Part shown: one piece after another, positions 1 through 6,770 of the stretch
How the letters are laid out: every line of letters starts with the position of its first letter
How positions within the stretch are numbered: position 1 is the stretch's first letter
Program-made: the position numbers and the translations under genes
Notes under the pieces: generated by a model
Database searches by the model: none
What the model saw: only the letters and a program-made list of their open reading frames with translations
What the model was told of the DNA's origin: nothing
Source of the DNA: Syntrophomonadaceae bacterium
Lineage (GTDB): Bacteria; Bacillota_B; Syntrophomonadia; Syntrophomonadales; Syntrophomonadaceae
NCBI GenBank assembly: GCA_030627145.1
Contig: DAOUSQ010000035.1
Coordinates: 1 to 8,500 of the forward strand
Direction: 5' to 3'
DNA: 8,500 nt

Positions 1-414
1 AGTAAGGTTGCCGGGACACCTGTTCAACAGGGGGTTATTGGCACATGTACCAATGGAAGAATGGAAGACTTGCGTATTGCTGCCAGTATACTTAAAGGCA
101 GAAAGATAAATAAGGATTCGAGGCTTATTGTTGCTCCCGCATCGCGTCAGGTTATGCTTCAGGCTATAAGAGAGGGTATATTAGAAATATTTGTGGAATC
201 GGGAGCTGCTGTAGTAACTCCAGGTTGTGGTCCATGTGTAGGAACTCATAATGGGGTACCTTCTGATGGAGAAAATGTTATTTCAACTGCCAATCGTAAT
301 TTTAAAGGAAGAATGGGTAACAACCGGGCTTTTATTTATCTGGGTTCACCTGCTACTGTTGCAGCTTCGATGTTAACCGGTAAAATAACTGATCCCAGGG
401 AATTTATTAATTAA
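1..414 (+). CDS. LeuC/HacA-family (aconitase-like) hydro-lyase, large subunit, C-terminal part
   Basis: This is the 3' end of a gene that begins before the window: the frame is open from base 1 and stops with TAA at 412-414, leaving 137 residues. All three [4Fe-4S] cysteine ligands of the aconitase superfamily are visible, one in GTCTNGR (residue 16 of the visible part) and two in GCGPCVG (residues 76 and 79). The segment [12 protein letters not shown] and the ending [11 protein letters not shown] are typical of two-subunit 3-isopropylmalate dehydratase/homoaconitase large subunits. The family interconverts hydroxy-diacids such as citrate/isocitrate, isopropylmalates or homocitrate/homoisocitrate by dehydration and rehydration in the cytoplasm. 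The small subunit follows after 147 bases and icd after that, so I favour an aconitase role. I give no symbol because leuC would imply leucine synthesis, and no leuA or leuB is in view. The ATG at 61 is internal, since the cluster-ligand motif lies upstream of it. Confidence 0.93.
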   Translation, partial: SKVAGTPVQQGVIGTCTNGRMEDLRIAASILKGRKINKDSRLIVAPASRQVMLQAIREGILEIFVESGAAVVTPGCGPCVGTHNGVPSDGENVISTANRNFKGRMGNNRAFIYLGSPATVAASMLTGKITDPREFIN

Positions 415-510
415 TAAGTAACTTAAATTCTAAACTAATATTGATGCAGGGAAAACTATATTTACATTGATAATGAAAAAGAGCAGAGAAACTTTAATCT
501 TAAACTGAAC

Positions 511-534
511 GTATGATTAGTAAATTAGTCATGC
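511..534 (+). other. Hairpin in the gap between the large and small dehydratase subunits
   Basis: GTATGATTAG (511-520) can pair with TTAGTCATGC (525-534) over ten positions, three of them G-U, around a TAAA loop. It ends 15 bases before the AAGGAG ribosome site of the small subunit and has no T-run, so it is not a normal terminator. It might influence RNA stability or translation between the subunits. The wobble pairs and AT-rich setting make chance formation possible. Confidence 0.3.
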
Positions 535-561
535 AGAATTGTCAGCTGAAAGGAGACTAAT

Positions 562-1062
562 ATGGATTTAAAAGGTATGGTTCATAAATTCGGTGACGAT
601 GTTAATACCGATTACATAATATCTGGCCGTCATAAGTTTAAGACACTTGATATGAAAGAACTGGCTAAATATGTAATGGAAGACCTTGATCCCGAGTTTT
701 ATTCTAAGGTTAATGAAGGGGATTTTATTATTGGTGGCAAAAATTTTGGCTGTGGTTCTTCGCGTGAACAGGCGCCCCTTGCTATTATTAATGCCGGTAT
801 TAGTGCAGTTATTGCTAAATCTTTTGCTCGTATATTCTATCGTAATTGTATAAATACGGGACTCCCATTGATTGAATGTAATACTGATCTTTTGGACGAA
901 GGTGATGAATTGGAGATAGATTTACAAAAAGGTGTACTGCATAACGTTACTAAAAATATAGATATTGAGATAACTCCACTGCCTGAAGTAATGCTAAAGA
1001 TATTAACAGATGGAGGACTGGTTGAACATTTTAAAAAATACGGTACATTTAATTTTGATTAA
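562..1062 (+). CDS. LeuD/HacB-family (aconitase-like) hydro-lyase, small subunit
   Basis: A 166-residue protein, the normal length for a free-standing small subunit (the swivelling domain that closes the active site of the large subunit). Visible motifs are GDDVNTD at residues 11-17, [12 protein letters not shown] at 61-72 with the substrate-binding G-S-S-R at 65-68, and [11 protein letters not shown] at 85-95. The ATG has AAGGAG six bases upstream. The segment just after NTD, which sets substrate choice in this family, reads [10 protein letters not shown] (21-30). It differs from the YLRT- and YLVY-type loops I associate with archaeal homoaconitase and isopropylmalate isomerase. With the large subunit before it and icd 136 bases after it, a citrate/isocitrate isomerase role is plausible. 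An isopropylmalate, homoaconitate or dimethylmaleate hydratase role cannot be excluded. The family call is firm and the substrate is not. Confidence 0.93.
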   Translation: MDLKGMVHKFGDDVNTDYIISGRHKFKTLDMKELAKYVMEDLDPEFYSKVNEGDFIIGGKNFGCGSSREQAPLAIINAGISAVIAKSFARIFYRNCINTGLPLIECNTDLLDEGDELEIDLQKGVLHNVTKNIDIEITPLPEVMLKILTDGGLVEHFKKYGTFNFD

Positions 1063-1183
1063 CTTAAGTTTAGTTTAACTTTTGAAAAGAAAAGTCTAGA
1101 TTATTTTATTAATAAAAGAGTCTTTGTATAAAAATGATGTGTTTAAATTTATCCCTATTTCATGTGCAGTGCGAAGAAAAAAT

Positions 1184-1190
1184 GAGGAGG
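1184..1190 (+). promoter_or_regulatory. Ribosome binding site that fixes the icd start
   Basis: GAGGAGG lies eight bases before the ATG at 1199. The same frame is open upstream to a TTG at 1124, but that codon has no comparable ribosome site. The 25 extra residues it would add do not resemble the start of known isocitrate dehydrogenases. Confidence 0.85.
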
Positions 1191-1198
1191 TTCAGGTT

Positions 1199-2482
1199 AT
1201 GGGTGCTGGAGATATAATTCAGGGAGAAAAGATTACAGTTAAGAACGGAGTTTTAAATATTCCCGATCACCCTGTTATTCCATTTATTGAAGGGGATGGG
1301 ACTGGTCCTGATATATGGGCAGCTGCTTCCAGGGTATTTGATGCAGCAGTTGAAAAGGCCTATCAGGGGCAAAGATCAATAGTCTGGAAAGAGATATTGG
1401 CAGGGGAAAAAGCTTTCAATCAAACTGGTGAGTGGTTACCTACAGAAACACTGGATGCAATTCGTGAATATATTATTGCAATAAAAGGGCCGTTGACGAC
1501 ACCAATTGGAGGGGGTATCCGTTCTCTTAATGTTGCCCTCAGGCAGGGACTGGATTTATATACCTGTTTGCGTCCTGTACGTTATTTTCCAGGTGTGCCG
1601 TCACCGGTCAAGCGTCCAGAGGATATTGATATGGTAATTTACCGTGAAAATACAGAGGATATTTATGCGGGTATTGAATTTCCCAAAGGTTCACAGGAAG
1701 TTAATAAACTTATTGATTTCTTGCAAAATGAACTGGGAGTTAATAAGATACGTTTTCCTGAAAGTTCAGGAATTGGGATAAAACCGGTTTCAGAACAGGG
1801 AACAAAACGTCTGGTACGTGCTGCTATAAAACATGCTATTCAGGAAGGAAGAAAGAGTGTAACTCTGGTTCATAAAGGTAACATTATGAAGTTTACCGAG
1901 GGTTCCTTTAGACAATGGGGTTATGAATTGGCGGAAGAAGAATTTGCTGATAAGGTTTTCACATGGAATCAATACGACCAAATAAAAGAGGAACAGGGAA
2001 GCGAAGTAGCGGATCAGGCACAGAAAAAGGCGGAAGAGCAGGGAAAAATTATTATTAAGGATGCTATTGCAGATATTTTTCTGCAGCAAATACTTACTCG
2101 CCCTGCAGAATTCGACGTAGTAGCTACTTTAAACCTAAATGGTGATTACATTTCAGATGCTCTTGCGGCTCAAGTAGGAGGGATCGGAATAGCTCCTGGA
2201 GCTAATATTAATTATGATACCGGACATGCTATTTTTGAAGCTACTCATGGAACAGCTCCTAAATATGCAGGGCTCGACAAAGTCAATCCTTCTTCCGTTA
2301 TTTTATCGGGGGAAATGATGCTTCGTCATCTTAATTGGCATGAAGCTGCTGACCTCATTATTAGTGCGATGGAAAAAACTATTGCCAGTAAAGTAGTTAC
2401 CTATGATTTTGCTCGTCTTATGGAGGGAGCTAAAGAAGTAAAATGTTCGGTTTTTGCGGATGAGTTAATAAAGAATCTTTAG
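1199..2482 (+). CDS. icd: NADP-dependent isocitrate dehydrogenase
   Basis: A 427-residue protein close in length to the Bacillus and E. coli enzymes. It catalyses isocitrate + NADP+ to 2-oxoglutarate + CO2 + NADPH in the cytoplasm. Substrate residues equivalent to E. coli Ser113, Asn115, Arg119, Arg129, Arg153, Tyr160 and Lys230 are S109, N111, R115, R125, R149, Y156 and K226. The metal-binding aspartates are D292, D316 and D320. NADP preference is shown by K355-Y356, V362, Y402 and R406, matching E. coli Lys344-Tyr345, Val351, Tyr391 and Arg395. Residues about 254-285 ([14 protein letters not shown] onward) form the Gram-positive-type segment that is longer than in E. coli, and the sequence from there on strongly resembles Bacillus subtilis Icd. 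The start is set by GAGGAGG at 1184-1190. It is probably co-transcribed with the dehydratase pair and would use that pair's product if the pair is an aconitase. A terminator follows about 88 bases after the stop. Confidence 0.97.
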   Translation: MGAGDIIQGEKITVKNGVLNIPDHPVIPFIEGDGTGPDIWAAASRVFDAAVEKAYQGQRSIVWKEILAGEKAFNQTGEWLPTETLDAIREYIIAIKGPLTTPIGGGIRSLNVALRQGLDLYTCLRPVRYFPGVPSPVKRPEDIDMVIYRENTEDIYAGIEFPKGSQEVNKLIDFLQNELGVNKIRFPESSGIGIKPVSEQGTKRLVRAAIKHAIQEGRKSVTLVHKGNIMKFTEGSFRQWGYELAEEEFADKVFTWNQYDQIKEEQGSEVADQAQKKAEEQGKIIIKDAIADIFLQQILTRPAEFDVVATLNLNGDYISDALAAQVGGIGIAPGANINYDTGHAIFEATHGTAPKYAGLDKVNPSSVILSGEMMLRHLNWHEAADLIISAMEKTIASKVVTYDFARLMEGAKEVKCSVFADELIKNL

Positions 2483-2569
2483 AAGTGTTGTGAAAAATAC
2501 TATATAGAAAAAATTTTTGTTGGGCTTGAAAAGCGCGTTTTCATAGGAAATAATATTATATTATGAATT

Positions 2570-2599
2570 GGATTGGGTTTTTCTCAATCCTATTTCTTT
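2570..2599 (+). terminator. Probable intrinsic terminator after icd
   Basis: GGATTGGG (2570-2577) pairs with CTCAATCC (2583-2590), eight pairs including one G-U, around a TTTTT loop. The T-rich tail TATTTCTTT follows. The stem is modest and the tail interrupted, but the position after the last gene of the cluster fits. Confidence 0.6.
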
Positions 2600-2903
2600 A
2601 ATAAATTACCTGTGTTATTATAGGAAAAGTAAATTTTTATGGGTTATCAGTAATTAAATAAACTTTTGCAGTTAACAATACCTGATTAAAAGGCATAGTA
2701 AAGTATGAAGATTTATTAGCAAGGAGTAATAAGTAAGGAGTTAGGTGTAAGGAGTTATTGCAAGCTGAATTTTTGTAAAGTCAATAAATATTTGCCTCAC
2801 ACTTTTCTCCTAACTCTTCACCTATTACTCAAATAATTCTATTTATGGAACAGTAAAAAATATTATTCTGGCAAATACGAAAGTTTAATTATTAATTTAT
2901 GGT
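2600..2903. other. Gene-free stretch between icd and metF
   Basis: About 300 AT-rich bases with no convincing reading frame on either strand. The one clear structure is the foldback repeat at 2724-2830. I looked for a SAM, cobalamin or THF riboswitch before metF and saw no recognisable core motif. No good sigma-A promoter for metF stands out. Confidence 0.6.
2724..2830. repeat. Foldback element with internal direct repeats; copy 1 of a dispersed repeat
   Basis: The outer arms 2724-2748 and 2806-2830 are inverted copies matching at 20 of 25 positions, with GAGTAATA and GAGTTAGG fully conserved. The left arm holds a perfect 11-base direct repeat, GTAAGGAGTTA, at 2733-2743 and 2747-2757. Bases 2737-2773 match 8318-8354 at 31 of 37 positions, so the sequence exists at least twice in 6 kb. 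No reading frame or transposase is present. It could be a miniature non-autonomous element or a decayed repeat. Confidence 0.65.
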
Positions 2904-2918
2904 TTGTGGGGTGGGTTA

Positions 2919-3785
2919 ATGAAAAAAATCATTGATTTATATAAGGAAAATAAAATAGTTTTATCTATGGAAATATTTCCGCCTAAAGCTGATTATTCAT
3001 TAGAAACCATTTTTAATACTCTGGACGAGTTAATAAAATTAAATCCCAGCTACATAAGTGTTACCTATGGAGCTGCCGGGAGTAACAGGGGTAGGACAGT
3101 CGATATCGCTGCAAGGATAAAAAAAGAGTACGGGATAGAATCGCAGGCTCATTTAACATGTATAGGGCATAGCAAAACTGAAATAGAGTCCATTTTAGAT
3201 AACCTTTTAAATGAAGAAATTCATAATATTATGGCTTTACGCGGTGATTTTCCAGAAAACGAACCAGATTTTGATTTAGAAAAACACGAATACCGTTTTG
3301 CTTTTGAATTGATTAAAGATATTCGTAACAGGGCTGATTTTGGGATTGCTGCCGCAGCTCATCCGGAAGGCCATCCTGAGTGCAAGAGATTAAGCGAAGA
3401 CATAATAAATCTAAAGCAAAAAGTAGACACCGGTGTAGATTTTTTAATTACCCAGATGTTTTTTGATAATCGGGTATTTTATGATTTTGTTGATAAGGCC
3501 CTGAAGATTGGCATAAATTGTCCGGTTATTCCAGGTATAATGCCTGTCTTAAATGCCAAACAAATTAAGAAAGTTATTTATCTCTGTGGGGCTTCAATTC
3601 CGGCAAAGTTATTAAAGCTGGTAGATAAATATGAAAATAATCCCAATGATATGGAGAAGGCTGGAATAGAATATGCCAGCGAACAAGTTGCAGATCTTAT
3701 CACAAGTAAGGTTCCTGGAATTCATCTATATACCATGAATAAAGCTGGACAGATAAGCGAAATAGTTGAAAATGTAGGTTTATAA
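2919..3785 (+). CDS. metF: 5,10-methylenetetrahydrofolate reductase
   Basis: A 288-residue cytoplasmic flavoprotein of normal length for MetF. It reduces methylene-tetrahydrofolate to methyl-tetrahydrofolate for methionine synthesis or, in acetogens, for the methyl branch of the Wood-Ljungdahl pathway. The barrel motifs are in order: SMEIFPP (residues 16-22) with E18 equivalent to catalytic Glu28 of E. coli; SVTYGAAGSNRGRT (47-60) near the flavin; ALRGD (106-110) with D110 equivalent to Asp120; AAHPEGHP (146-153); and ITQMFFDN (177-184). I start at ATG 2919 because the TTG at 2904 only adds MWGGL. The region before the ATG is G-rich (GGGGTGGG at 2908-2915), a weak ribosome site. The gene stands alone with about 300 non-coding bases upstream, and there is no metV, methyltransferase or folate gene beside it. 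It therefore does not by itself show whether the cell is an acetogen. It runs convergent to degV. Confidence 0.95.
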   Translation: MKKIIDLYKENKIVLSMEIFPPKADYSLETIFNTLDELIKLNPSYISVTYGAAGSNRGRTVDIAARIKKEYGIESQAHLTCIGHSKTEIESILDNLLNEEIHNIMALRGDFPENEPDFDLEKHEYRFAFELIKDIRNRADFGIAAAAHPEGHPECKRLSEDIINLKQKVDTGVDFLITQMFFDNRVFYDFVDKALKIGINCPVIPGIMPVLNAKQIKKVIYLCGASIPAKLLKLVDKYENNPNDMEKAGIEYASEQVADLITSKVPGIHLYTMNKAGQISEIVENVGL

Positions 3786-3794
3786 AAAATAACA

Positions 3795-3840
3795 GCGGAA
3801 GGAGTAAGATTTATGAAAAATTCTTACTTACTCCTTACCC
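3795..3840. repeat. Hairpin between convergent metF and degV; possible terminator for degV
   Basis: Arms 3795-3808 and 3827-3840 match at 12 of 14 positions, with a perfect AAGGAGTAAG/CTTACTCCTT core. A second pairing is also possible: AGTAAGA (3803-3809) with TCTTACT (3822-3828). Read on the - strand, the stem is followed a few bases later by TTATTTTTT, so it could end degV transcription. On the + strand no T-run follows. The AAGGAGTAA unit is shared with the foldback at 2721-2729, which suggests a related repeat. Confidence 0.55.
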
Positions 3841-3850
3841 GAATTTAGCG

Positions 3851-4681
3851 CTAATAAAATGCCAACCCTACTGTCCCTGGGCCTACATGGATACCTATTA
3901 CAGGACCAGTTTCAATTATAATAATATCCCCCGAGTATATTTTACTAATTTCCTTATGTAAATATTCAGCTTCCTCTACAGCATCAACATGAGTAACGGC
4001 TACTTTTTCCACCTTATCGAGATGTTTTCTTAGCTCAGCTATTATCCTGTTAATAGCTTTTTTCTTGGTTCTAATCTTCTTAAAAACTGCTATTTTCCCG
4101 TTATCTACACATAGTACTGGCTTAATTTGAAGAATGTTGCCAATATACTTGTTTAAATGACTTATTCTTCCTCCGCGGGCAAGATACTCTAAATTGTCTA
4201 CCACAAAAAACAACTTGCTCCTGTCTTTAATTTTTTGCAATTCATGCTTTATTTTATCTGTTTCTTCACCTTGAGCCAGTAATTCACATGCTTTCATTAC
4301 CTGGAAACCCAGACCTATGGTTGTAGAATGAGAATCTATAACATTTATTTTAATATTTTTATTAGCTAACATATCTTTGGCCATTAAAGCAGATTGTACA
4401 GTGCCCGATAGCAATGAGGATATTAATATTACCAGAGCTTCGTCACCTGGATTTAAGTCCTCAAATATTTTTAAGAATTTACCAGCTGGTGGTTGAGAAG
4501 TAAGCGGAAAAATTGGTTCCTTTCTTAGTAAATCATAATAATAACTATTGGATAAATCTATACCCTCCTGAAAAACATTATCGTTAAAGTGAACATTTAA
4601 AGGGATAACTTGAAGGCCATATTTATTGACAAAGGACGGTGGTAAATAAGCTGTACTGTCCGTAATAATTACTCTAGCCAT
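3851..4681 (-). CDS. degV: DegV-family fatty-acid-binding protein
   Basis: A 276-residue protein of typical DegV length, with the family's motifs throughout: IITDSTAYLP at the N-terminus (residues 5-14), TSQPPAGKF (61-69), SSLLSGTVQSA (88-98), VIDSHSTTIGLG (114-125), NLEYLARGGRI (163-173) and a C-terminal GIHVGPGTVGLAFY (263-276). S62 and S92 lie where the family binds the fatty-acid carboxylate. DegV/FakB proteins carry a fatty acid in the cytoplasm and, in several Firmicutes, present it to FakA for phosphorylation. No fakA is in the window and many genomes hold several paralogues, so the exact role is open. The ATG has AGAGGA (4690-4695) at good spacing. A strong sigma-A-like promoter lies at 4856-4884, leaving a leader of about 165 bases that contains a possible 38-codon ORF overlapping the degV start. 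Confidence 0.94.
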   Translation of the reverse strand: MARVIITDSTAYLPPSFVNKYGLQVIPLNVHFNDNVFQEGIDLSNSYYYDLLRKEPIFPLTSQPPAGKFLKIFEDLNPGDEALVILISSLLSGTVQSALMAKDMLANKNIKINVIDSHSTTIGLGFQVMKACELLAQGEETDKIKHELQKIKDRSKLFFVVDNLEYLARGGRISHLNKYIGNILQIKPVLCVDNGKIAVFKKIRTKKKAINRIIAELRKHLDKVEKVAVTHVDAVEEAEYLHKEISKIYSGDIIIIETGPVIGIHVGPGTVGLAFY

Positions 4682-4790
4682 TATTATTTTCCTCTGAACT
4701 GTAAGATATAGATAATGTTAAAAGCCTGGCAGTTTTATTAAAAGGAGGGCTTATCCCCACACCTATTAGGTCAAAACTATTTAATTTCAT
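4674..4790 (-). CDS. Possible 38-residue leader ORF overlapping the degV start
   Basis: An ATG-started frame of 38 codons (MKLNSFDLIGVGISPPF at its start, ending in SSEENNNG) has GGGGGAG (4800-4806) nine bases upstream. It lies inside the predicted degV leader. Its TAG stop (4674-4676) lies inside the degV codons that follow the initiator, so the two frames overlap by eight bases, an arrangement typical of translational coupling. I recognise no family, signal peptide or membrane segment. It may be a coupling or leader peptide, or a chance frame in AT-rich DNA. Confidence 0.3.
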   Translation of the reverse strand: MKLNSFDLIGVGISPPFNKTARLLTLSISYSSEENNNG

Positions 4791-4801
4791 TTTTCTTCTC
4801 T

Positions 4802-4893
4802 CCCCCGTTAATCGTATGTCATATATATACTATATTTTATGATTGCACTTTAAATATTATAATTAAAGCTAAAATACTTGTCGAGAACGGGGG
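4802..4893. repeat. Inverted 8-mer bracketing the degV promoter
   Basis: CCCCCGTT at 4802-4809 and AACGGGGG at 4886-4893 are perfect inverse copies, 76 bases apart, in otherwise very AT-rich DNA. The left copy overlaps the ribosome site of the 38-codon ORF, and the right copy ends eight bases from the kinase stop codon. In RNA reading through from the kinase gene they could pair. In a transcript from the degV promoter only one copy would be present. Confidence 0.4.
4856..4884 (-). promoter_or_regulatory. Sigma-A-type promoter for degV
   Basis: On the - strand, TCGACA (4879-4884, five of six consensus bases) is followed by exactly 17 bases and a perfect TATAAT (4856-4861). Transcription would start near 4849, which gives degV its own promoter downstream of the kinase gene. 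Confidence 0.7.
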
Positions 4894-4901
4894 TGATGCA
4901 G

Positions 4902-6686
4902 TCAGGATACCTGTATATTTACCTGCTTAAACAGGTAATGCAACTGTCCGGTTAAAGCTATTATTTTTTCTCTAGAATTAATTCTGGCTGCTTGTTCAAT
5001 AAGAGCAGCTTTTTCAGATATTTTCATAAAACCGTACATACCGGCGGTACCTTTAATATCATGACTGATATTTTGTATTGTTTTAAAATCACCTTTTTCT
5101 ACTGCAGCATCTAGATTAGCGATCATTTCGGAAAGTAGGTCCATGAATTCAGGGATAAGTTCAGCAATAAAAGCAGTAGAATGCTGTTCTGCCTTTTTTC
5201 TGGTTACACACTTTTTATTAAGGTGTTTTTTTATTTCTTCTACCAGTTCCTCAGCTTTAAAGGGCTTGGCAATATAAGAAGCACATCCGGCAGCCAGACA
5301 TTTTTCCTGGTCCCCGAGCATAGCATGTGCAGTCATTGCAATTACAGGTATATGATTTAAACTGCTATCTTCTTTGATAAAGCGGCTTGTCTCATATCCA
5401 TCCATAACTGGCATTTGGATGTCCATTAAAATGACATCAAAGCTTTTTTCCTGTAAAATATTTAAGCATTCCAGACCATTTGATACTGAACTTACTTCAA
5501 ACCCATAAGCACTTAACATCTGGGAAACTATTTTTTGATTAAGTTTATTGTCCTCAACTATGAGAATTTTTCTTGGATTAAACGCCAGTAAAAGATCATC
5601 CTGATATTGTTCAGATATATCACTATCCTGAGTATGAACCGTTTTACTATCAGATATAATTTCCACGGGAATTTTAAAATGGAAAACAGTACCGCTTCCC
5701 TGATTGCTGTTTACCCATATATGCCCGTTCATTAAATCAAGCAGTTTCTTACAAATATACAGACCTAATCCTGTTCCCTCAAAATTCCGAGAAGTTGAAT
5801 TATCGACCTGGGTAAAGGGTTCAAATATTTCTTCCATCTGTTCATGGGATATTCCTATTCCAGTATCAGTAATCGATATGTGTAACCAGGATTGCTGGTT
5901 TAATTCAGATTGGATGGAAGCTTTGAATTTAACTTCACCTTTATTGGTGAATTTTACAGCGTTATAAAGAATATTAGAAATTATCTGGTATAGTTTTGTT
6001 TGATCTGCCATTACATGGACAGGCATGTTTGCTGGTATATCCAGCTTAAGGCTAAGTCCCTTTTTACTAAGCAGAGGATTAATTATTTTTGTTACCCGGG
6101 AGAAAACATTAAGCAAATTACAGGGTTCCAGGTTAAGATTGACCAATCCCAATTCAATTTTAGAAAGATTTAAGATTCCATTTATAATGTCAAGCAGTTG
6201 TTCTCCACAGTCCCTTATGATTTCTACATTTTCTACCTGCTCATGGTTGAGTTTACTTTGCTCAAGAAGGTCAACCGAGCCAAGTATGCCTATCATAGGA
6301 GTTCTTAATTCATGACTCATATTAGCCAGGAACTGGTTTTTGGCCGTATTGGCTGTTATTGCCTGTTCCCGTGCTTCCACCAGTTCACTGATATCACTTG
6401 ATATTATTACAACTACTGATATGATATCGTTTTCGGACAATGGTTCAACACTGGTAAAAAATATTTTTTCCACACCATCAATTATTTCAGTTTGTTCAAT
6501 CTTAAAACCTTGTCCCGAAAGAATTCTCTGCTCTATTTCATGAAATTTTTCTTCATTGCATGCCAGTACAGTTTTTATTAGATTATTGCCATAATTGCCT
6601 GATGCTGGAATTTGAAATCTATGCCTGGCTTTCTTATTGGCGTATAGAACATCCCCACTCATGTTCAGAACAACAATACTTGACAT
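4902..6686 (-). CDS. Hybrid sensor histidine kinase (PAS-HisKA-HATPase-REC-HPt)
   Basis: A 594-residue protein carrying a complete multistep phosphorelay. In order: a PAS-like sensor (about 1-100, VVLNMSGDVLYAN near the start), a HisKA helix pair with H125 in SHELRTP, and a HATPase domain with N-box N242, G1 box DTGIGIS (274-280) and G2 box GTGLGL (304-309). A receiver follows with acidic E378/D379, phospho-acceptor D422 in MDIQMPVMDG, T452 and K474. Last is an HPt domain with H542 in SHDIKGTAGM. The likely route is H125 to D422 to H542, then to a separate response regulator that is not in this window. I chose ATG 6686, which has AGGGGAGG at 6699-6706, a long 12-base spacing. The frame is open to a TTG at 6758, which would add a hydrophobic LYLIITILCFCHYFLF stretch and possibly a membrane anchor, but that start has no ribosome site and would lie upstream of the predicted transcription start. 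With the chosen start the protein is cytoplasmic. The signal is unknown. Confidence 0.93.
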   Translation of the reverse strand: MSSIVVLNMSGDVLYANKKARHRFQIPASGNYGNNLIKTVLACNEEKFHEIEQRILSGQGFKIEQTEIIDGVEKIFFTSVEPLSENDIISVVVIISSDISELVEAREQAITANTAKNQFLANMSHELRTPMIGILGSVDLLEQSKLNHEQVENVEIIRDCGEQLLDIINGILNLSKIELGLVNLNLEPCNLLNVFSRVTKIINPLLSKKGLSLKLDIPANMPVHVMADQTKLYQIISNILYNAVKFTNKGEVKFKASIQSELNQQSWLHISITDTGIGISHEQMEEIFEPFTQVDNSTSRNFEGTGLGLYICKKLLDLMNGHIWVNSNQGSGTVFHFKIPVEIISDSKTVHTQDSDISEQYQDDLLLAFNPRKILIVEDNKLNQKIVSQMLSAYGFEVSSVSNGLECLNILQEKSFDVILMDIQMPVMDGYETSRFIKEDSSLNHIPVIAMTAHAMLGDQEKCLAAGCASYIAKPFKAEELVEEIKKHLNKKCVTRKKAEQHSTAFIAELIPEFMDLLSEMIANLDAAVEKGDFKTIQNISHDIKGTAGMYGFMKISEKAALIEQAARINSREKIIALTGQLHYLFKQVNIQVS

Positions 6687-6698
6687 AATTTTACTCAA

Positions 6699-6706
6699 CC
6701 TCCCCT
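6699..6706 (-). promoter_or_regulatory. Ribosome binding site favouring the shorter kinase start
   Basis: AGGGGAGG on the - strand lies 12 bases before ATG 6686. The spacing is longer than usual. The only other same-frame start with coding value, TTG 6758, has just ACGGG upstream. PAS-like residues (RLSKI) seem to run slightly upstream of the ATG, so the longer form is not ruled out. Confidence 0.5.
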
Positions 6707-6741
6707 GAAATAGAAAATAATGGCAAAAACATAAAATAGTA

Positions 6742-6770
6742 ATTATAAGATACAACAAAACCCGTGCAAA
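6742..6770 (-). promoter_or_regulatory. Possible promoter of the hybrid kinase gene
   Basis: On the - strand, TTTGCA (6765-6770, four of six) is followed by 17 bases and a perfect TATAAT (6742-6747). Transcription would begin near 6735, about 49 bases before ATG 6686. Confidence 0.5.

Noticed and set aside
1082..1110. Internal promoter before icd (TTGAAA, 17 bases, TTTATT)
   Set aside because: The -10 matches only four of six bases in very AT-rich DNA. An operon transcript from upstream explains icd expression equally well.
1124..1198. N-terminal extension of icd from TTG 1124
   Set aside because: The TTG has no ribosome site, and homologues begin near [10 protein letters not shown], where GAGGAGG precedes an ATG.
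1790..2089. 99-codon frame on the - strand
   Set aside because: It lies wholly inside icd, has no family resemblance, and is rich in Leu/Phe as expected from an antisense frame.
2721..2830. CRISPR-like array
   Set aside because: The direct repeats are 11 bases with a 14-base period and no spacers, and no cas gene is present.
2483..2903. Riboswitch before metF (SAM, cobalamin or THF)
   Set aside because: No recognisable conserved core or matching stem order was seen; the only clear structure is the repeat foldback. A covariance-model search would settle it.
4921..4936. ACCTG/CAGGT hairpin as a kinase terminator
   Set aside because: It has only five pairs, lies inside the coding 3' end, and has no following T-run on the - strand.
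5704..6543. Three + strand frames of 67-96 codons
   Set aside because: All lie antisense to conserved kinase domains (HATPase, HisKA, PAS). They have no ribosome sites or recognisable protein features.
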